Shown here piece by piece: positions 9,158-17,472 of a stretch of DNA of 64,000 nt. Positions within the stretch are counted from its first letter, which is position 1; every line of letters starts with the position of its first letter. The stretch covers positions 1,116,001 through 1,180,000 of the forward strand of contig OZ241331.1 of the NCBI GenBank assembly GCA_965200005.1, written 5' to 3'. The DNA is from Aldehydirespirator sp965200005 (GTDB lineage: Bacteria > Actinomycetota > Acidimicrobiia > Acidimicrobiales > Aldehydirespiratoraceae). Below the pieces are notes generated by a model, which did no database searches, was not told where the DNA came from, and was given only the letters and a program-made list of their open reading frames with translations. A program made the translations under genes and the position numbers.

Positions 9158-9888
9158 TTCGCGAGGTCACGTCCCGCTGATGCAGCGGCCGCTTCGATCG
9201 CTGCTCGCCCAGCCCGCAACTCTGCAGGAGTGGCCATTCCCGTGATCCAACCCTGGCCGAGGCGCGCCACCCTGTCCCAACGCCCCACAAACGTTGAAGC
9301 CTGCGCCTCGCTGAACACATCGTTGGGCCCGAAGCCACGTTCGGAAGCCACGAAGACTCCGGTTGCAACCAACACCGGTGGGCCGGGTGATTGGGCCGGA
9401 CGGAGCCCGAGGGATGTTCCGGCTAGCTGGTAGATCCGGCCGGGGTAGTCGACCTCGTCTTGCTCCCACAACAGCTTGATCAATTCGATTGACTCGGTGA
9501 ACGCCCTGGCACGGCGACGCCGGTTCAACCCAACCAGCGCAAGTTCCGCGTCGACGAGATGTGGAGGACCGGTGCCGAGTCCGACCCCAAGTTCGGTACG
9601 GCCACCGCTGAGCACATCAAGAGTCGCCCACTCCTGCGCAACAGCAACCGGATGTCGCAAGTGAGGCTGCAAGATGCCAGTCGCGAGCCGGATCGACTCA
9701 GTTGCTTGCGCAACTGCAGCGAGTGTCACGATCGGTGACCAGCGAGGTTTGGCGAGCACGCTGTCACCCACCGACACAAAGTCAAACCCGAGTGCCTCGG
9801 CTCGGCAAGCGAGCGACGGTAAGTCATCAAGCCCGTAAGCGCTACCACCAAACACCGCCGCACGGTTGTTTAAGAAGACACCGACCAC
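9158..9888 (-). pseudogene. LLM-class oxidoreductase, N-terminal fragment (interrupted gene)
   Basis: Encodes the first ~240 residues of a luciferase-like monooxygenase/F420-dependent reductase: RAEALGFDFVSVGDS, ATGILQPHLRHPVAVAQEW and LSGGRTELGVGLG are typical barrel segments. The frame runs through the transposon boundary at 9158 into about 40 meaningless codons (TTCLFSHHTLTCD...). The rest of the gene is at 5052-5339. It starts 54 bases after the dioxygenase-rhodanese gene and was probably the last gene of the operon running from 14650. F420 versus FMN use cannot be decided. Confidence 0.85.
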
Positions 9889-9942
9889 AGGTCGAGATCT
9901 CTCCTTGTCACGTAACCTCGGCCGACACTTGTGAACGTCTAG

Positions 9943-11880
9943 TCACAGCGAGCGCTCGGGCCTACCTGCGCAGCCCGCAACGTTGAAGACTGAGGGCTTA
10001 ATGTGATCGACGAGATTGAGTTCCCAGTCGATGTATGCCTGCATCGCTTCGAAGCGCCCCGACTCGAATTCGTAGGGCTTTTCAAGCTGCGCAACGTCGC
10101 TGGATGTGTCGTCACCGGACTCGAGCCAGTGCCCACGACTGGCGTCTGGCATGGCATACGCCTCGCGCCCCATCAGTCTGAGCCAGTAAGCAGTGAGAAG
10201 CGCCTGAATGCCATCAGAGTCGGCAACCACGATGCGTGCGGTTGGCACTGCGGTGCGTGCCGTCAACTCTTGTACGAGTTGACCACCCGGAGCTGAAGCG
10301 AACCTGGGCCGGTGACCGCGCCTGTAGGCGTCAGGCAGGCTGACATCAAACACGTAGGTAGTTCGGCTTCTGTCATGCCGCCACGTTGCCAAGTCAGCCT
10401 CAGTGGCGACCGGAACCGAGGCCCGTTCCGCCAGTTGGTTTGCCAGCCTCCGGGCATCAGCCATGGCTTGGGGGCTGGCCATCGAGTTAGCAAGAGACCG
10501 GTCCCCGGATTCGAGTTGCTCACCTGCCAGTTCCCAGCCCATGGTGCCGTTCTCGAGAGCAAAGATCGGGCAATTGACGCCAGCATCGATGAGGGATTGA
10601 GCGCCAACAATCGACCGAGTGCGTCCAGCACAACTCACCGCAACCGTCGTTTCGGGATTGAGATCCAGGTCGATCAGCCGAGCTAGTAATTCGGTTCCGG
10701 GCATGTGAATTGCGCCTGGTACGTGACGGGCGATGAACTCACGATGAGGTCGGCAATCTGCCACCACAACTGGCTGTCCCGATGTGCGCATGGCGAGCAG
10801 ATCGGTCGCGTTGAGCATGGGCACATCTTGCAGATGGGCTACGTGCTCGCCAAAGGCTTTAGGTAGCGGATGGATGCCATCGTGAAACCTGCAACCCGAC
10901 TCACTCCATGAATCGATGCCACCCCTCAACACGGCGAGATTGCTGTGGCCACGGCGGCGCAGCAGATGACCGGCCCGGTGCGCCTCAGAACCGGTAGCAG
11001 CGACTATGACGGTACGAACCGTTCTACGAGGCATTAGCGCAGCGGCCCGTCTCGCAAGATCTTCTAGCGGCACAGGGCACGAGCCGGGAACGTGACCCGA
11101 AGCATGTTCAGCAGCCGATCGCACATCCAGAATCGTGAGTTCTTCGCTGTCATCACACATGGCAGCCAGTTCCGCAGCACCCACGGTCGCGGTCCGCAGG
11201 TCAGGTCGCCCCATGAACGGACGCTCCACCCCTCCTCTGACGCTCTCGAAGTAGACCCGCCCGGTGAGCCGGTCCAGCGGGTACCCGTAGAGGTGCAGAT
11301 GTAACGCCGGGCCCTCATCAAGCACCCGGATTGTGTGGAAGGCATCGCCCATCATCCCGTTGGCGTCGCCTCGCCTCAAAGTACGTTCGCCGATCCTCCG
11401 CAGGCGACCCTGTGTTGGGTCTCGGCCGTCATCAACACGTTCGAAGTACTCGTTGTGTTCCGCCCCTCGCACACCTGCGATCACCGACCACGTCCGATGG
11501 TCATGCGGGTACTGATACTTCCCGGGCATCCCGGCCGAGGCGTACAAACCCAACCGGCCGTCGTCATCGGTGTTCAGTTCGTAGATCGTCATCATGGCAC
11601 CCTCGTCGACCTTGAACGTCTCCTGATCGAACAGGTCGTCACGTAGGGCGAGGTCGGCAAGCACACGTTGAACGGCTCGCACCAGTTGAAGTGAAGGCCC
11701 GAACTGGCTTCGGAGTCCGCGTACCTCGCGCAGTGTTGCTTGAACTGCCTCGAAACGTCGGCTCATCGCGGAGGCCCGGGGTGCGCTTGGTGTGCTAGCG
11801 GGTCGTTCAGATGACATATATGCCAAACCGCAGTTCGCGGATATCGCAGTTGCCGCTGGCACTGCAGATTGACCAGACAT
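9943..11880 (-). CDS. cysteine-dioxygenase-like cupin fused to three rhodanese domains
   Basis: 645 aa from the ATG at 11880, chosen because GAGG precedes it by four bases and the upstream gene ends 7 bp away; a longer frame exists but overlaps that gene. Residues ~70-205 form a thiol-dioxygenase cupin: PHDHRTWSVIAG supplies the His pair near 126-128, and a further His occurs in ALHLHLYG. Three rhodanese repeats follow, near 247-330 (LTILDVRSAAEHASGHVPG), 365-450 (VVADCRPHREF ... AVSCAGRTRS, with the catalytic Cys near 417) and 505-590 (YVFDVSLPDAYRRG). The first and third lack the loop cysteine. A thiol oxidation plus sulfur transfer role is likely; the substrate is unknown. Confidence 0.82.
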   Translation of the reverse strand: MSGQSAVPAATAISANCGLAYMSSERPASTPSAPRASAMSRRFEAVQATLREVRGLRSQFGPSLQLVRAVQRVLADLALRDDLFDQETFKVDEGAMMTIYELNTDDDGRLGLYASAGMPGKYQYPHDHRTWSVIAGVRGAEHNEYFERVDDGRDPTQGRLRRIGERTLRRGDANGMMGDAFHTIRVLDEGPALHLHLYGYPLDRLTGRVYFESVRGGVERPFMGRPDLRTATVGAAELAAMCDDSEELTILDVRSAAEHASGHVPGSCPVPLEDLARRAAALMPRRTVRTVIVAATGSEAHRAGHLLRRRGHSNLAVLRGGIDSWSESGCRFHDGIHPLPKAFGEHVAHLQDVPMLNATDLLAMRTSGQPVVVADCRPHREFIARHVPGAIHMPGTELLARLIDLDLNPETTVAVSCAGRTRSIVGAQSLIDAGVNCPIFALENGTMGWELAGEQLESGDRSLANSMASPQAMADARRLANQLAERASVPVATEADLATWRHDRSRTTYVFDVSLPDAYRRGHRPRFASAPGGQLVQELTARTAVPTARIVVADSDGIQALLTAYWLRLMGREAYAMPDASRGHWLESGDDTSSDVAQLEKPYEFESGRFEAMQAYIDWELNLVDHIKPSVFNVAGCAGRPERSL

Positions 11881-11887
11881 CGTGCCT

Positions 11888-12723
11888 CTACAGCAGTCCC
11901 CGGCCGATGCCGCCGTCCACGGAGATGGATTGGCCAGTGATGTAGCTCGCGCGGGGAGACGCCACAAACACGATGGCGTTGGCAACTTCGTCGGGATTGG
12001 CAAATCGGCCGAGAGGGATGCCGTCCGTGAACTCCTCAATCACCTCAGCCGGGCTACAGCCCCTATCTGAGCGAGCCGCTCGGCTCTGTTGAGCCAGAGA
12101 CGGGTAAGGGTGCGACCTGGACTTATGGCGTTGACTCTGATGCCGCTGCCAGCCAGTTCCATCGACATCGTCTTGACCAGAGCAAGCAAGCCTGCCTTGT
12201 GGACGTTTGAAACCACCTGGTTGACGTAGGGCATTTTTGCCCCGGCTGCGCCCGTTAGCACAATTGCTGGTGACCGACCTTTGCGAAGGCTGGGCAGCAA
12301 GCTGCGCGCAGCACGAACAGGACCCAGGACGTTTATGTCGTAGTTGTCCTGCCAGGCGTGGTCATCAAGCGAGTCAAAGCGACCGCGGATGCTGCCACCA
12401 ACAGTGACAACCAGCACGTCAAGGCTGTGATCTGCGTAACGCTCCGAGATGAAGTCGTGAGCGTCTTCGCGTGTCACATCCACGGAAAACCAGTCAACTT
12501 CGTTGTCGGCTTGCACGCTCGTGTCTCTCGCACCGTCGTCGACATGTCGATGTCACTTGAGTGTTGAGTTGATGTTCGAGGCACCGTCCTTGAGGGTGGC
12601 GCGATCTCTGGCGGCGATTGTCACGCGTGCGCCCTCAGCAGCAAGCAGTCGGGCGGTGGCCAGTCCTATGCCCGCTGACCCTCCAATAACTAGGGCACTC
12701 TTTCCCGTCAATCCCAAGTCCAC
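11888..12723 (-). pseudogene. short-chain dehydrogenase/reductase with frameshifts
   Basis: SDR family protein of the FabG-like classical type, in pieces. From GTG 12723 the frame gives the cofactor motif GGSAGIG within ALVIGGSAGIGLATARLLA and runs to a TGA near 12555. Coding resumes at about 12516 with VVTVGGSIRG, later MPYVNQVVSNVHKAGL and GIRVNAISPGRT. A second break lies in a GGGG run near 12055. The last part, PLGRFANPDEVANAIVF and GQSISVDGGIG, is in another frame ending at 11888. Note that the usual YxxxK reads VSNVHK here, without the Tyr. It lies in an operon between the VOC gene and the dioxygenase-rhodanese gene, 5-7 bp from each. It is either decayed or mis-sequenced. Confidence 0.8.
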
Positions 12724-12728
12724 GTGCT

Positions 12729-13211
12729 CTACCCTCCGAAACTCTCGCTAGTTGCGGTCCCCGCGTCGGGACACCTGGTTCCTGCTGGCGTCGTACCCGT
12801 CATTGTGGGGTTCTCGGTGTGCCAGGTGATGGTGTCAGGGCTGTCCGTCTCATAACTGATGAGCTGAACCAGCAAGCCGTCACCGCTGTCCAGCAGGGCC
12901 GAACGTGCTCGGGCAGCGGCAAGTTCATGCGGCTCTGACGTACCCTTCCAGCCAGCGGACTTCAGCGTCACGAATGCGTTGTCAACATCGTCAGTCCGCA
13001 GCGCAATGTGCGCGAACTCGGCTCCGTGTAAGGATTTGTCACTTATCTCGATCAACTCAAGCTTCGTGCCGGTGCCGTCGCCCATCATCACGATCCTCTG
13101 ACCCGTGCTGTAGCGCGTACCGAAACGCAAGACCTGCAAACCCGCCTGTCCAAGAGCGCGGATCCGTTGGTCAAGGTTTGTCACCTCCAGCGCTACGTGA
13201 TCGATGATCAT
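12729..13211 (-). CDS. VOC (glyoxalase/dioxygenase superfamily) protein
   Basis: 160 aa from the ATG at 13211; a longer frame upstream would run into the preceding gene and looks non-native. It begins MIIDHVALEVTNLDQRIRAL, the first beta-alpha-beta module, with the metal His in the DHVALEV strand. The second module contains GAEFAHIALRTDDVDNAF, with a His and the usual interdomain spacing, and GDGTGTKLELIE supplies a Glu. The last ~30 residues are low complexity. VOC proteins include glyoxalase I, methylmalonyl-CoA epimerase and extradiol dioxygenases; the activity cannot be assigned. It is operonic with the FAD oxidase upstream (29 bp) and the SDR downstream (5 bp). Confidence 0.75.
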   Translation of the reverse strand: MIIDHVALEVTNLDQRIRALGQAGLQVLRFGTRYSTGQRIVMMGDGTGTKLELIEISDKSLHGAEFAHIALRTDDVDNAFVTLKSAGWKGTSEPHELAAARARSALLDSGDGLLVQLISYETDSPDTITWHTENPTMTGTTPAGTRCPDAGTATSESFGG

Positions 13212-13240
13212 CTCGCCTAGCTCGCGCCTAGGTCTGACAC

Positions 13241-14650
13241 TTAGGTCAGTCTCTCGGATGCACTGAGCTTGCCGGGATTTAGCAGACCCTTGGGATCGAC
13301 CCGGCGTTTGAAGCGTCGTAGCTTCGCTGGATCCTCGCACAGGCCTTGATCCTCAAGCAAAAAAGAATGCGGGTTCTGGTAAGTGACTCCCATGGTGTCA
13401 CAGAATGTCATGAGTTCTTCGAGTTCGTCACTTCCATTGGTCATCCCCACGAGCGGGGCGAAGATCACACCGCCGCCTGACTGTCCCCAGCGTTCGCGCA
13501 ACCAGCGTGAACGGATGTACTTCATCTCGACTAAGCAGTGATCCCCGAAGCGGGCCTTGATCTCAAGCAGTTGGTTCACGGGATCAGACTCACCTAGGTA
13601 GCAGTGCAGGAAGGCGGCATCGGGAAACACCTTCTTGACCCACAGCATCCGATGCCCGTACACCATGTAGGCCAAGGTCGGACGCCTCGAAGTGCCTCGT
13701 CCTGCCCACGGGATCACTCGACCGCCAGATCGGGACACTGTGTCAAGCGTTGTGTCGACTTCGCTATCGGCGACGATCGTCATCACCAGAGCTTCGTGTG
13801 CTGACACGTCTGAGGACAGCGGGCTGAAGGCTGGTGTCAACAGTGACTCCTGCGCGGCCGCAACCCGCACGTGCTCGGTCGTATCGGACAGGCTCGCCAC
13901 GAATCTTGCTGCCAAATCGAAGCTGTCGAATGCAGCGATGAACTCGACCCAGTCCTGGGCGGGTACCAGCCGGAATGTCACCGATGTGATGATGCCGGTC
14001 GTGCCATAAGCATGCAGCACTGGCTCGACTGTGCGGGCATCGAGATTGAGTAGGCGGGGCTCGGCCTCACATGTCATCACAGTGGCACCAACGATGTTGT
14101 CATCCCAGATGCTGCCCCACTGTGAGCTTCCGAGGCCCACGCGACCACCCGCAACCCACCCGGCAGACGATGACGCCACATAGGTTGTCGTCAACACCGG
14201 CAACTCCAGATTCCGCCTGCGAGCTACAGAGTCTGTGCGGCCAAGCAGAGCACCCGCTCCCACCGTGATGGCCGAGCGTTGCGTGTCAGGCGTACCGATC
14301 TCGTTGAGTTGGTTTAACTCGATGACGATGCCGCCGTGTAGCGGGATCGACTGGCCGAAGTTCGAGGTGCCGGCACCCAGCATGGTGATGGCAGAGTTGT
14401 AGCGGTAGGCAGCCGCGACCACCTCTGAGAGATCGCTCAATGAGGCGACGCTGATGATGGCGTCGACCCCCAACGAAGCGCCTCCCGATGCTTGAGCCAT
14501 GGCATCGATGTGGCCAGCGAGTACCGGTGAGAGCCACGAATTGTCCCGCAGTCGGCTGGCGATGGTTGCGGGATCGGATTGCACACTGTCCGGTCCGACC
14601 ACGTCACGCAGTTCAGCTAGCAATGTTGTAGGGGCCCTGGGTGGGTTCAT
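13241..14650 (-). CDS. FAD-linked oxidase (PCMH/GlcD type)
   Basis: 469-aa FAD-binding oxidoreductase. Residues ~55-235 resemble the PCMH FAD-binding domain: VDAIISVASLSDLSEVVAAA, then ITMLGAGTSNFGQSIP and GWVAGGRVGLGSSQWGSI. The C-terminus ends VDPKGLLNPGKLS, the signature of the GlcD/D-lactate dehydrogenase group. It would oxidise an alpha-hydroxy acid or similar substrate at FAD. It is the first gene of a minus-strand operon with VOC, SDR, dioxygenase-rhodanese and the interrupted LLM gene, suggesting a small oxidative catabolic pathway with sulfur handling. The substrate is unknown. Confidence 0.85.
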   Translation of the reverse strand: MNPPRAPTTLLAELRDVVGPDSVQSDPATIASRLRDNSWLSPVLAGHIDAMAQASGGASLGVDAIISVASLSDLSEVVAAAYRYNSAITMLGAGTSNFGQSIPLHGGIVIELNQLNEIGTPDTQRSAITVGAGALLGRTDSVARRRNLELPVLTTTYVASSSAGWVAGGRVGLGSSQWGSIWDDNIVGATVMTCEAEPRLLNLDARTVEPVLHAYGTTGIITSVTFRLVPAQDWVEFIAAFDSFDLAARFVASLSDTTEHVRVAAAQESLLTPAFSPLSSDVSAHEALVMTIVADSEVDTTLDTVSRSGGRVIPWAGRGTSRRPTLAYMVYGHRMLWVKKVFPDAAFLHCYLGESDPVNQLLEIKARFGDHCLVEMKYIRSRWLRERWGQSGGGVIFAPLVGMTNGSDELEELMTFCDTMGVTYQNPHSFLLEDQGLCEDPAKLRRFKRRVDPKGLLNPGKLSASERLT

Positions 14651-14665
14651 GACCTAGTTAATAGT

Positions 14666-15772
14666 TCAGGTGTGGCGGAGGGTTACGAAGCGGGCGGTTG
14701 CTTCTAGGGCTTGCCTTGCTTCGGGGACGTTGGGGAGTGCGGTTAGGGCATCGAGGGCTTTGTCGAGCAATTGGGTGATTTCTTGTTCGACTTGTTTGAG
14801 GGCACCGGTGTCGACGATTACTTGTTGGATTGCGTGGATGGCCTCGTCGTCCGCTTGCCTGTGGGCAGTTTGGAGAATCTTGAGTTGGCTTGAAGAAGCG
14901 GCACCGTGAGCAAGAGCCATCAGCAAGGTTGTCTTGCCTTCGCGCAGGTCATCGCCGACTGGCTTACCCGTTGTGGCTGGGTCGCCGAAGGCGCCGAGAA
15001 CATCGTCTCGCAGCTGGAACGCCATGCCGACCGGGTAGCTGTGGCGGCGCAGCAGTTGAGACAGATCGGTGCGTCCCGCGAGCGCGGCACCTAACTGAAG
15101 GGGCCGTACCACGGTGTAGCGAGCTGTCTTGTACTCCATAATCCTTCGGGCCTGAGTGGCAGAGCCTTGGCGGTGGGCCGAGGCCAGAACATCCAAGTAC
15201 TGACCCATGTTCAACTCGGTGCGCAGACCGTTCCAGACATCGCGCACCTCATTTGAGACCTGTCCCAGGGTGCGATCAGCCAGCACCATGGCCATGTCAC
15301 CCACCAGCACCGCAGCCGCCTCACCAAATCGGCGGGCCTCGCCATGCCAGCCTCGGCTCTGGTGACGTTGCACGAACTTGTGCCAGACCGAGGCAGCGCC
15401 CCGGCGTGTCAGCGACGCGTCCATCACATCGTCATGGGCCAGCGCGAACGCATGCAAGATCTCCAACGCGCAGCCGACATCAAGCGCAACGGTGGCTGGG
15501 GCGGGTTGGTCTGCGGCGGTTCTGCGTGTCTTTTTGTTTGTGCTTGTCACTTCGGTTGTGGAAGACCCGCTGCCGAGAAGCCATCCCCAGTGGCAATAGG
15601 CAGGCCTTATCCGCTTGCCGCCACCAAGCACCAAGTCAGACAAATCGCCGAGCGGCTCCTTGAGGCTGGGGTCGAAGCCAGTCCAGGTTCGGCGCTCACG
15701 CTCTAGCAACTCAGCTAGACGCTCATTTACCTCCGCCGCAACGGCGAGAAGTTGCGGCGGAGGACCGTTCAC
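14666..15772 (-). CDS. polyprenyl (geranylgeranyl-type) diphosphate synthase
   Basis: 368-aa trans-isoprenyl diphosphate synthase. The first Asp-rich motif DDVMD is at residues 114-118, the GGGKRIRP substrate loop near 50-57, and the second Asp-rich region (RDDVLGAFGD, with GDDLREGKTTLL) around 250-275. It condenses isopentenyl diphosphate with an allylic diphosphate to supply chains for quinones, carotenoids or lipids. It starts with GTG overlapping the stop of xseB (GTGA), so it is translationally coupled to the exonuclease VII genes, an operon order also seen in other actinobacteria. Chain length cannot be predicted safely. Confidence 0.9.
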   Translation of the reverse strand: MNGPPPQLLAVAAEVNERLAELLERERRTWTGFDPSLKEPLGDLSDLVLGGGKRIRPAYCHWGWLLGSGSSTTEVTSTNKKTRRTAADQPAPATVALDVGCALEILHAFALAHDDVMDASLTRRGAASVWHKFVQRHQSRGWHGEARRFGEAAAVLVGDMAMVLADRTLGQVSNEVRDVWNGLRTELNMGQYLDVLASAHRQGSATQARRIMEYKTARYTVVRPLQLGAALAGRTDLSQLLRRHSYPVGMAFQLRDDVLGAFGDPATTGKPVGDDLREGKTTLLMALAHGAASSSQLKILQTAHRQADDEAIHAIQQVIVDTGALKQVEQEITQLLDKALDALTALPNVPEARQALEATARFVTLRHT

Positions 15773-15993
15773 GTGGAATCGTCAGATTGCAGTGCCGCCA
15801 CTACCCGCTCGACTTGGATCCCGGCGTTTGTGATGCGCTGCCGGCAGATCGCAATGAGAGTGCTCGCACGCTGCACCCTCTCGGCAAGTTTGTCGACATC
15901 GGGTTCACTGGCTTCAAGTTCGGCAAGGATCTGCTCAAGTTCAGCCATGGCGCTGGCATAGCTCACACCTGTGTCGCTGCTCATGTCAGCCAT
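15769..15993 (-). CDS. xseB: exodeoxyribonuclease VII small subunit
   Basis: About 74 aa from the ATG at 15993; a TTG at 16026 would add 11 residues but is poorly supported. It shows the family pattern SYASAMAELEQILAELEASE ... DVDKLAERVQRASTLI, two helices that bundle around the XseA C-terminus. It follows xseA directly on the same strand and overlaps the prenyl synthase start by four bases. It is needed for exonuclease VII stability, trimming single-stranded DNA in repair. Confidence 0.85.
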   Translation of the reverse strand: MADMSSDTGVSYASAMAELEQILAELEASEPDVDKLAERVQRASTLIAICRQRITNAGIQVERVVAALQSDDST

Positions 15994-16101
15994 GATGTCT
16001 GGGCCACCCAAGCCAACCGCTCCCAATGTTCATAACTGTCCCGCGCTTCACGCTGTTCGCACCCATGACGCTCGTGATGCTGCCCCAGTCGTTCACGCTG
16101 C

Positions 16102-17472
16102 TCATCGAGTCCCCTTTGGCTGCCGAGCACCGACTTCAAGCGATTCGATGGTACTTGTGAGCGTGCCGTCGGCTAGGTGCGTTGTGATGCTCGTGGCCAC
16201 CTCCACGTCGTGAACGGAACGGATCAGTTGCCCATCGTCGCCGCGTGTCAGTGACCAGCCCCGGCGCAATAGTGATGCAGGGTCAAGCGCGTTAACCCGT
16301 GCTTCGATCGCGTCGAGATGCCGCCTTGAGTTGCGGGTGCTGTATTGGCTCGCCATCACAAGGCGGGTAGTGGCGGAGTCAATGTGGTTGCTGGCAGTGT
16401 CAAGAGCGGCTTGACCACTCGTTTGCACATGACGGGCAATAGCGGAGAGATTGGAGTGCGCTACACGGGTAGCGGCGACAGCGTTGCGTGCTGTAGCAGC
16501 GGCAATCGTTTCGTTGTGATGCTTGACCCGTTCGATGGCGGCTCGACCTCGTTGAGCCACCGATATTGCAACCTCATCAAGTCGTGCGAGCCAATCTCGG
16601 ACTCGTCGCACGACGGCCTCGGCTGCCGCGGTTGGTGTCGAGAAGGCTGAGTGAGCCGCCTGGTCTGCCGCGCTGTGATCAGTCTGGTGTCCGATGCCAC
16701 AAAACACTGGTCGTACACAGCACGCGATGGCTCGAGCGACCGAGTAATCGTCGAAAGCAACAAGATCAGTGCTGCTTCCTCCTCCTCGTGCCAGCACCAC
16801 CAACTCGCCATGCGAAGCCGCTACCGACAATGCACTCGTAATCGAGGCGGGCGCGTCGCGGCCTTGAACCGTCGCGTCAACCTCGCGCACCACAAAGCCA
16901 AATCCCGAGTCAGATAACACTCGCAACACATCGGCGTGAGCAGCGCTACCAAGTGATGTCACTAGCCCTAGTTGCAACGGCACCGCCGGCAGATCCAGCG
17001 TTGCGTTGCGATTCAGCAGACCCTCAGCGTCGAGGCGGGCGATTACTGCTGCTCGATGCGCTGCAAGAGCACCGAGCGTGTAGGAGGGATCGATCGAGAT
17101 CATCCGCAGCTGCAGTTGACCCCGCTGCGCGTAGAAGTCAACGACACCTTGGATGCGAACCTTTACGCCGTTGTTGATTCGCATCGCATTACCGAATCGA
17201 CGGATCATTCGGTTGACCCGCAGACGGTCTTCGTTGAACAAAACAACAGACACAACTGCGCTTGGGGTTTGGCTGTGGTCGTCTTCGGGACGCTCAACCA
17301 GATTGAAATAGACGTGACCCCGGCGTGCCCGGGTGATGGAGTCGATCTCGCCGTCGACCCAGACACCGGTAGGGAACGCCAGGTCAAGGCACTGCCGCAC
17401 CCGGGCTGCGAGCTCGCTTACCGTGAAGGCCGAGGGTCTGGTTGCCGACCTCGCTGGGTGGCTAACGGTCAC
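16102..17472 (-). CDS. xseA: exodeoxyribonuclease VII large subunit
   Basis: 456 aa. An N-terminal OB-fold is visible (FTVSELAARVRQCLDLAFP, VWVDGEIDSITRARRGHVYF). The catalytic exonuclease VII domain has LGLVTSLGSAAHADVLRVL, VVLARGGGSSTDL and AVFDD-like FDDYSVARAI, then CGIGHQTDHSAADQAAHSAF. A long helical C-terminus precedes RRGWSLTRGDDGQLI. It begins with GTG overlapping the stop of the ABC transporter gene (GTGA). With XseB it degrades single-stranded DNA to oligonucleotides in mismatch and recombination repair. Confidence 0.95.
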   Translation of the reverse strand: MTVSHPARSATRPSAFTVSELAARVRQCLDLAFPTGVWVDGEIDSITRARRGHVYFNLVERPEDDHSQTPSAVVSVVLFNEDRLRVNRMIRRFGNAMRINNGVKVRIQGVVDFYAQRGQLQLRMISIDPSYTLGALAAHRAAVIARLDAEGLLNRNATLDLPAVPLQLGLVTSLGSAAHADVLRVLSDSGFGFVVREVDATVQGRDAPASITSALSVAASHGELVVLARGGGSSTDLVAFDDYSVARAIACCVRPVFCGIGHQTDHSAADQAAHSAFSTPTAAAEAVVRRVRDWLARLDEVAISVAQRGRAAIERVKHHNETIAAATARNAVAATRVAHSNLSAIARHVQTSGQAALDTASNHIDSATTRLVMASQYSTRNSRRHLDAIEARVNALDPASLLRRGWSLTRGDDGQLIRSVHDVEVATSITTHLADGTLTSTIESLEVGARQPKGTR

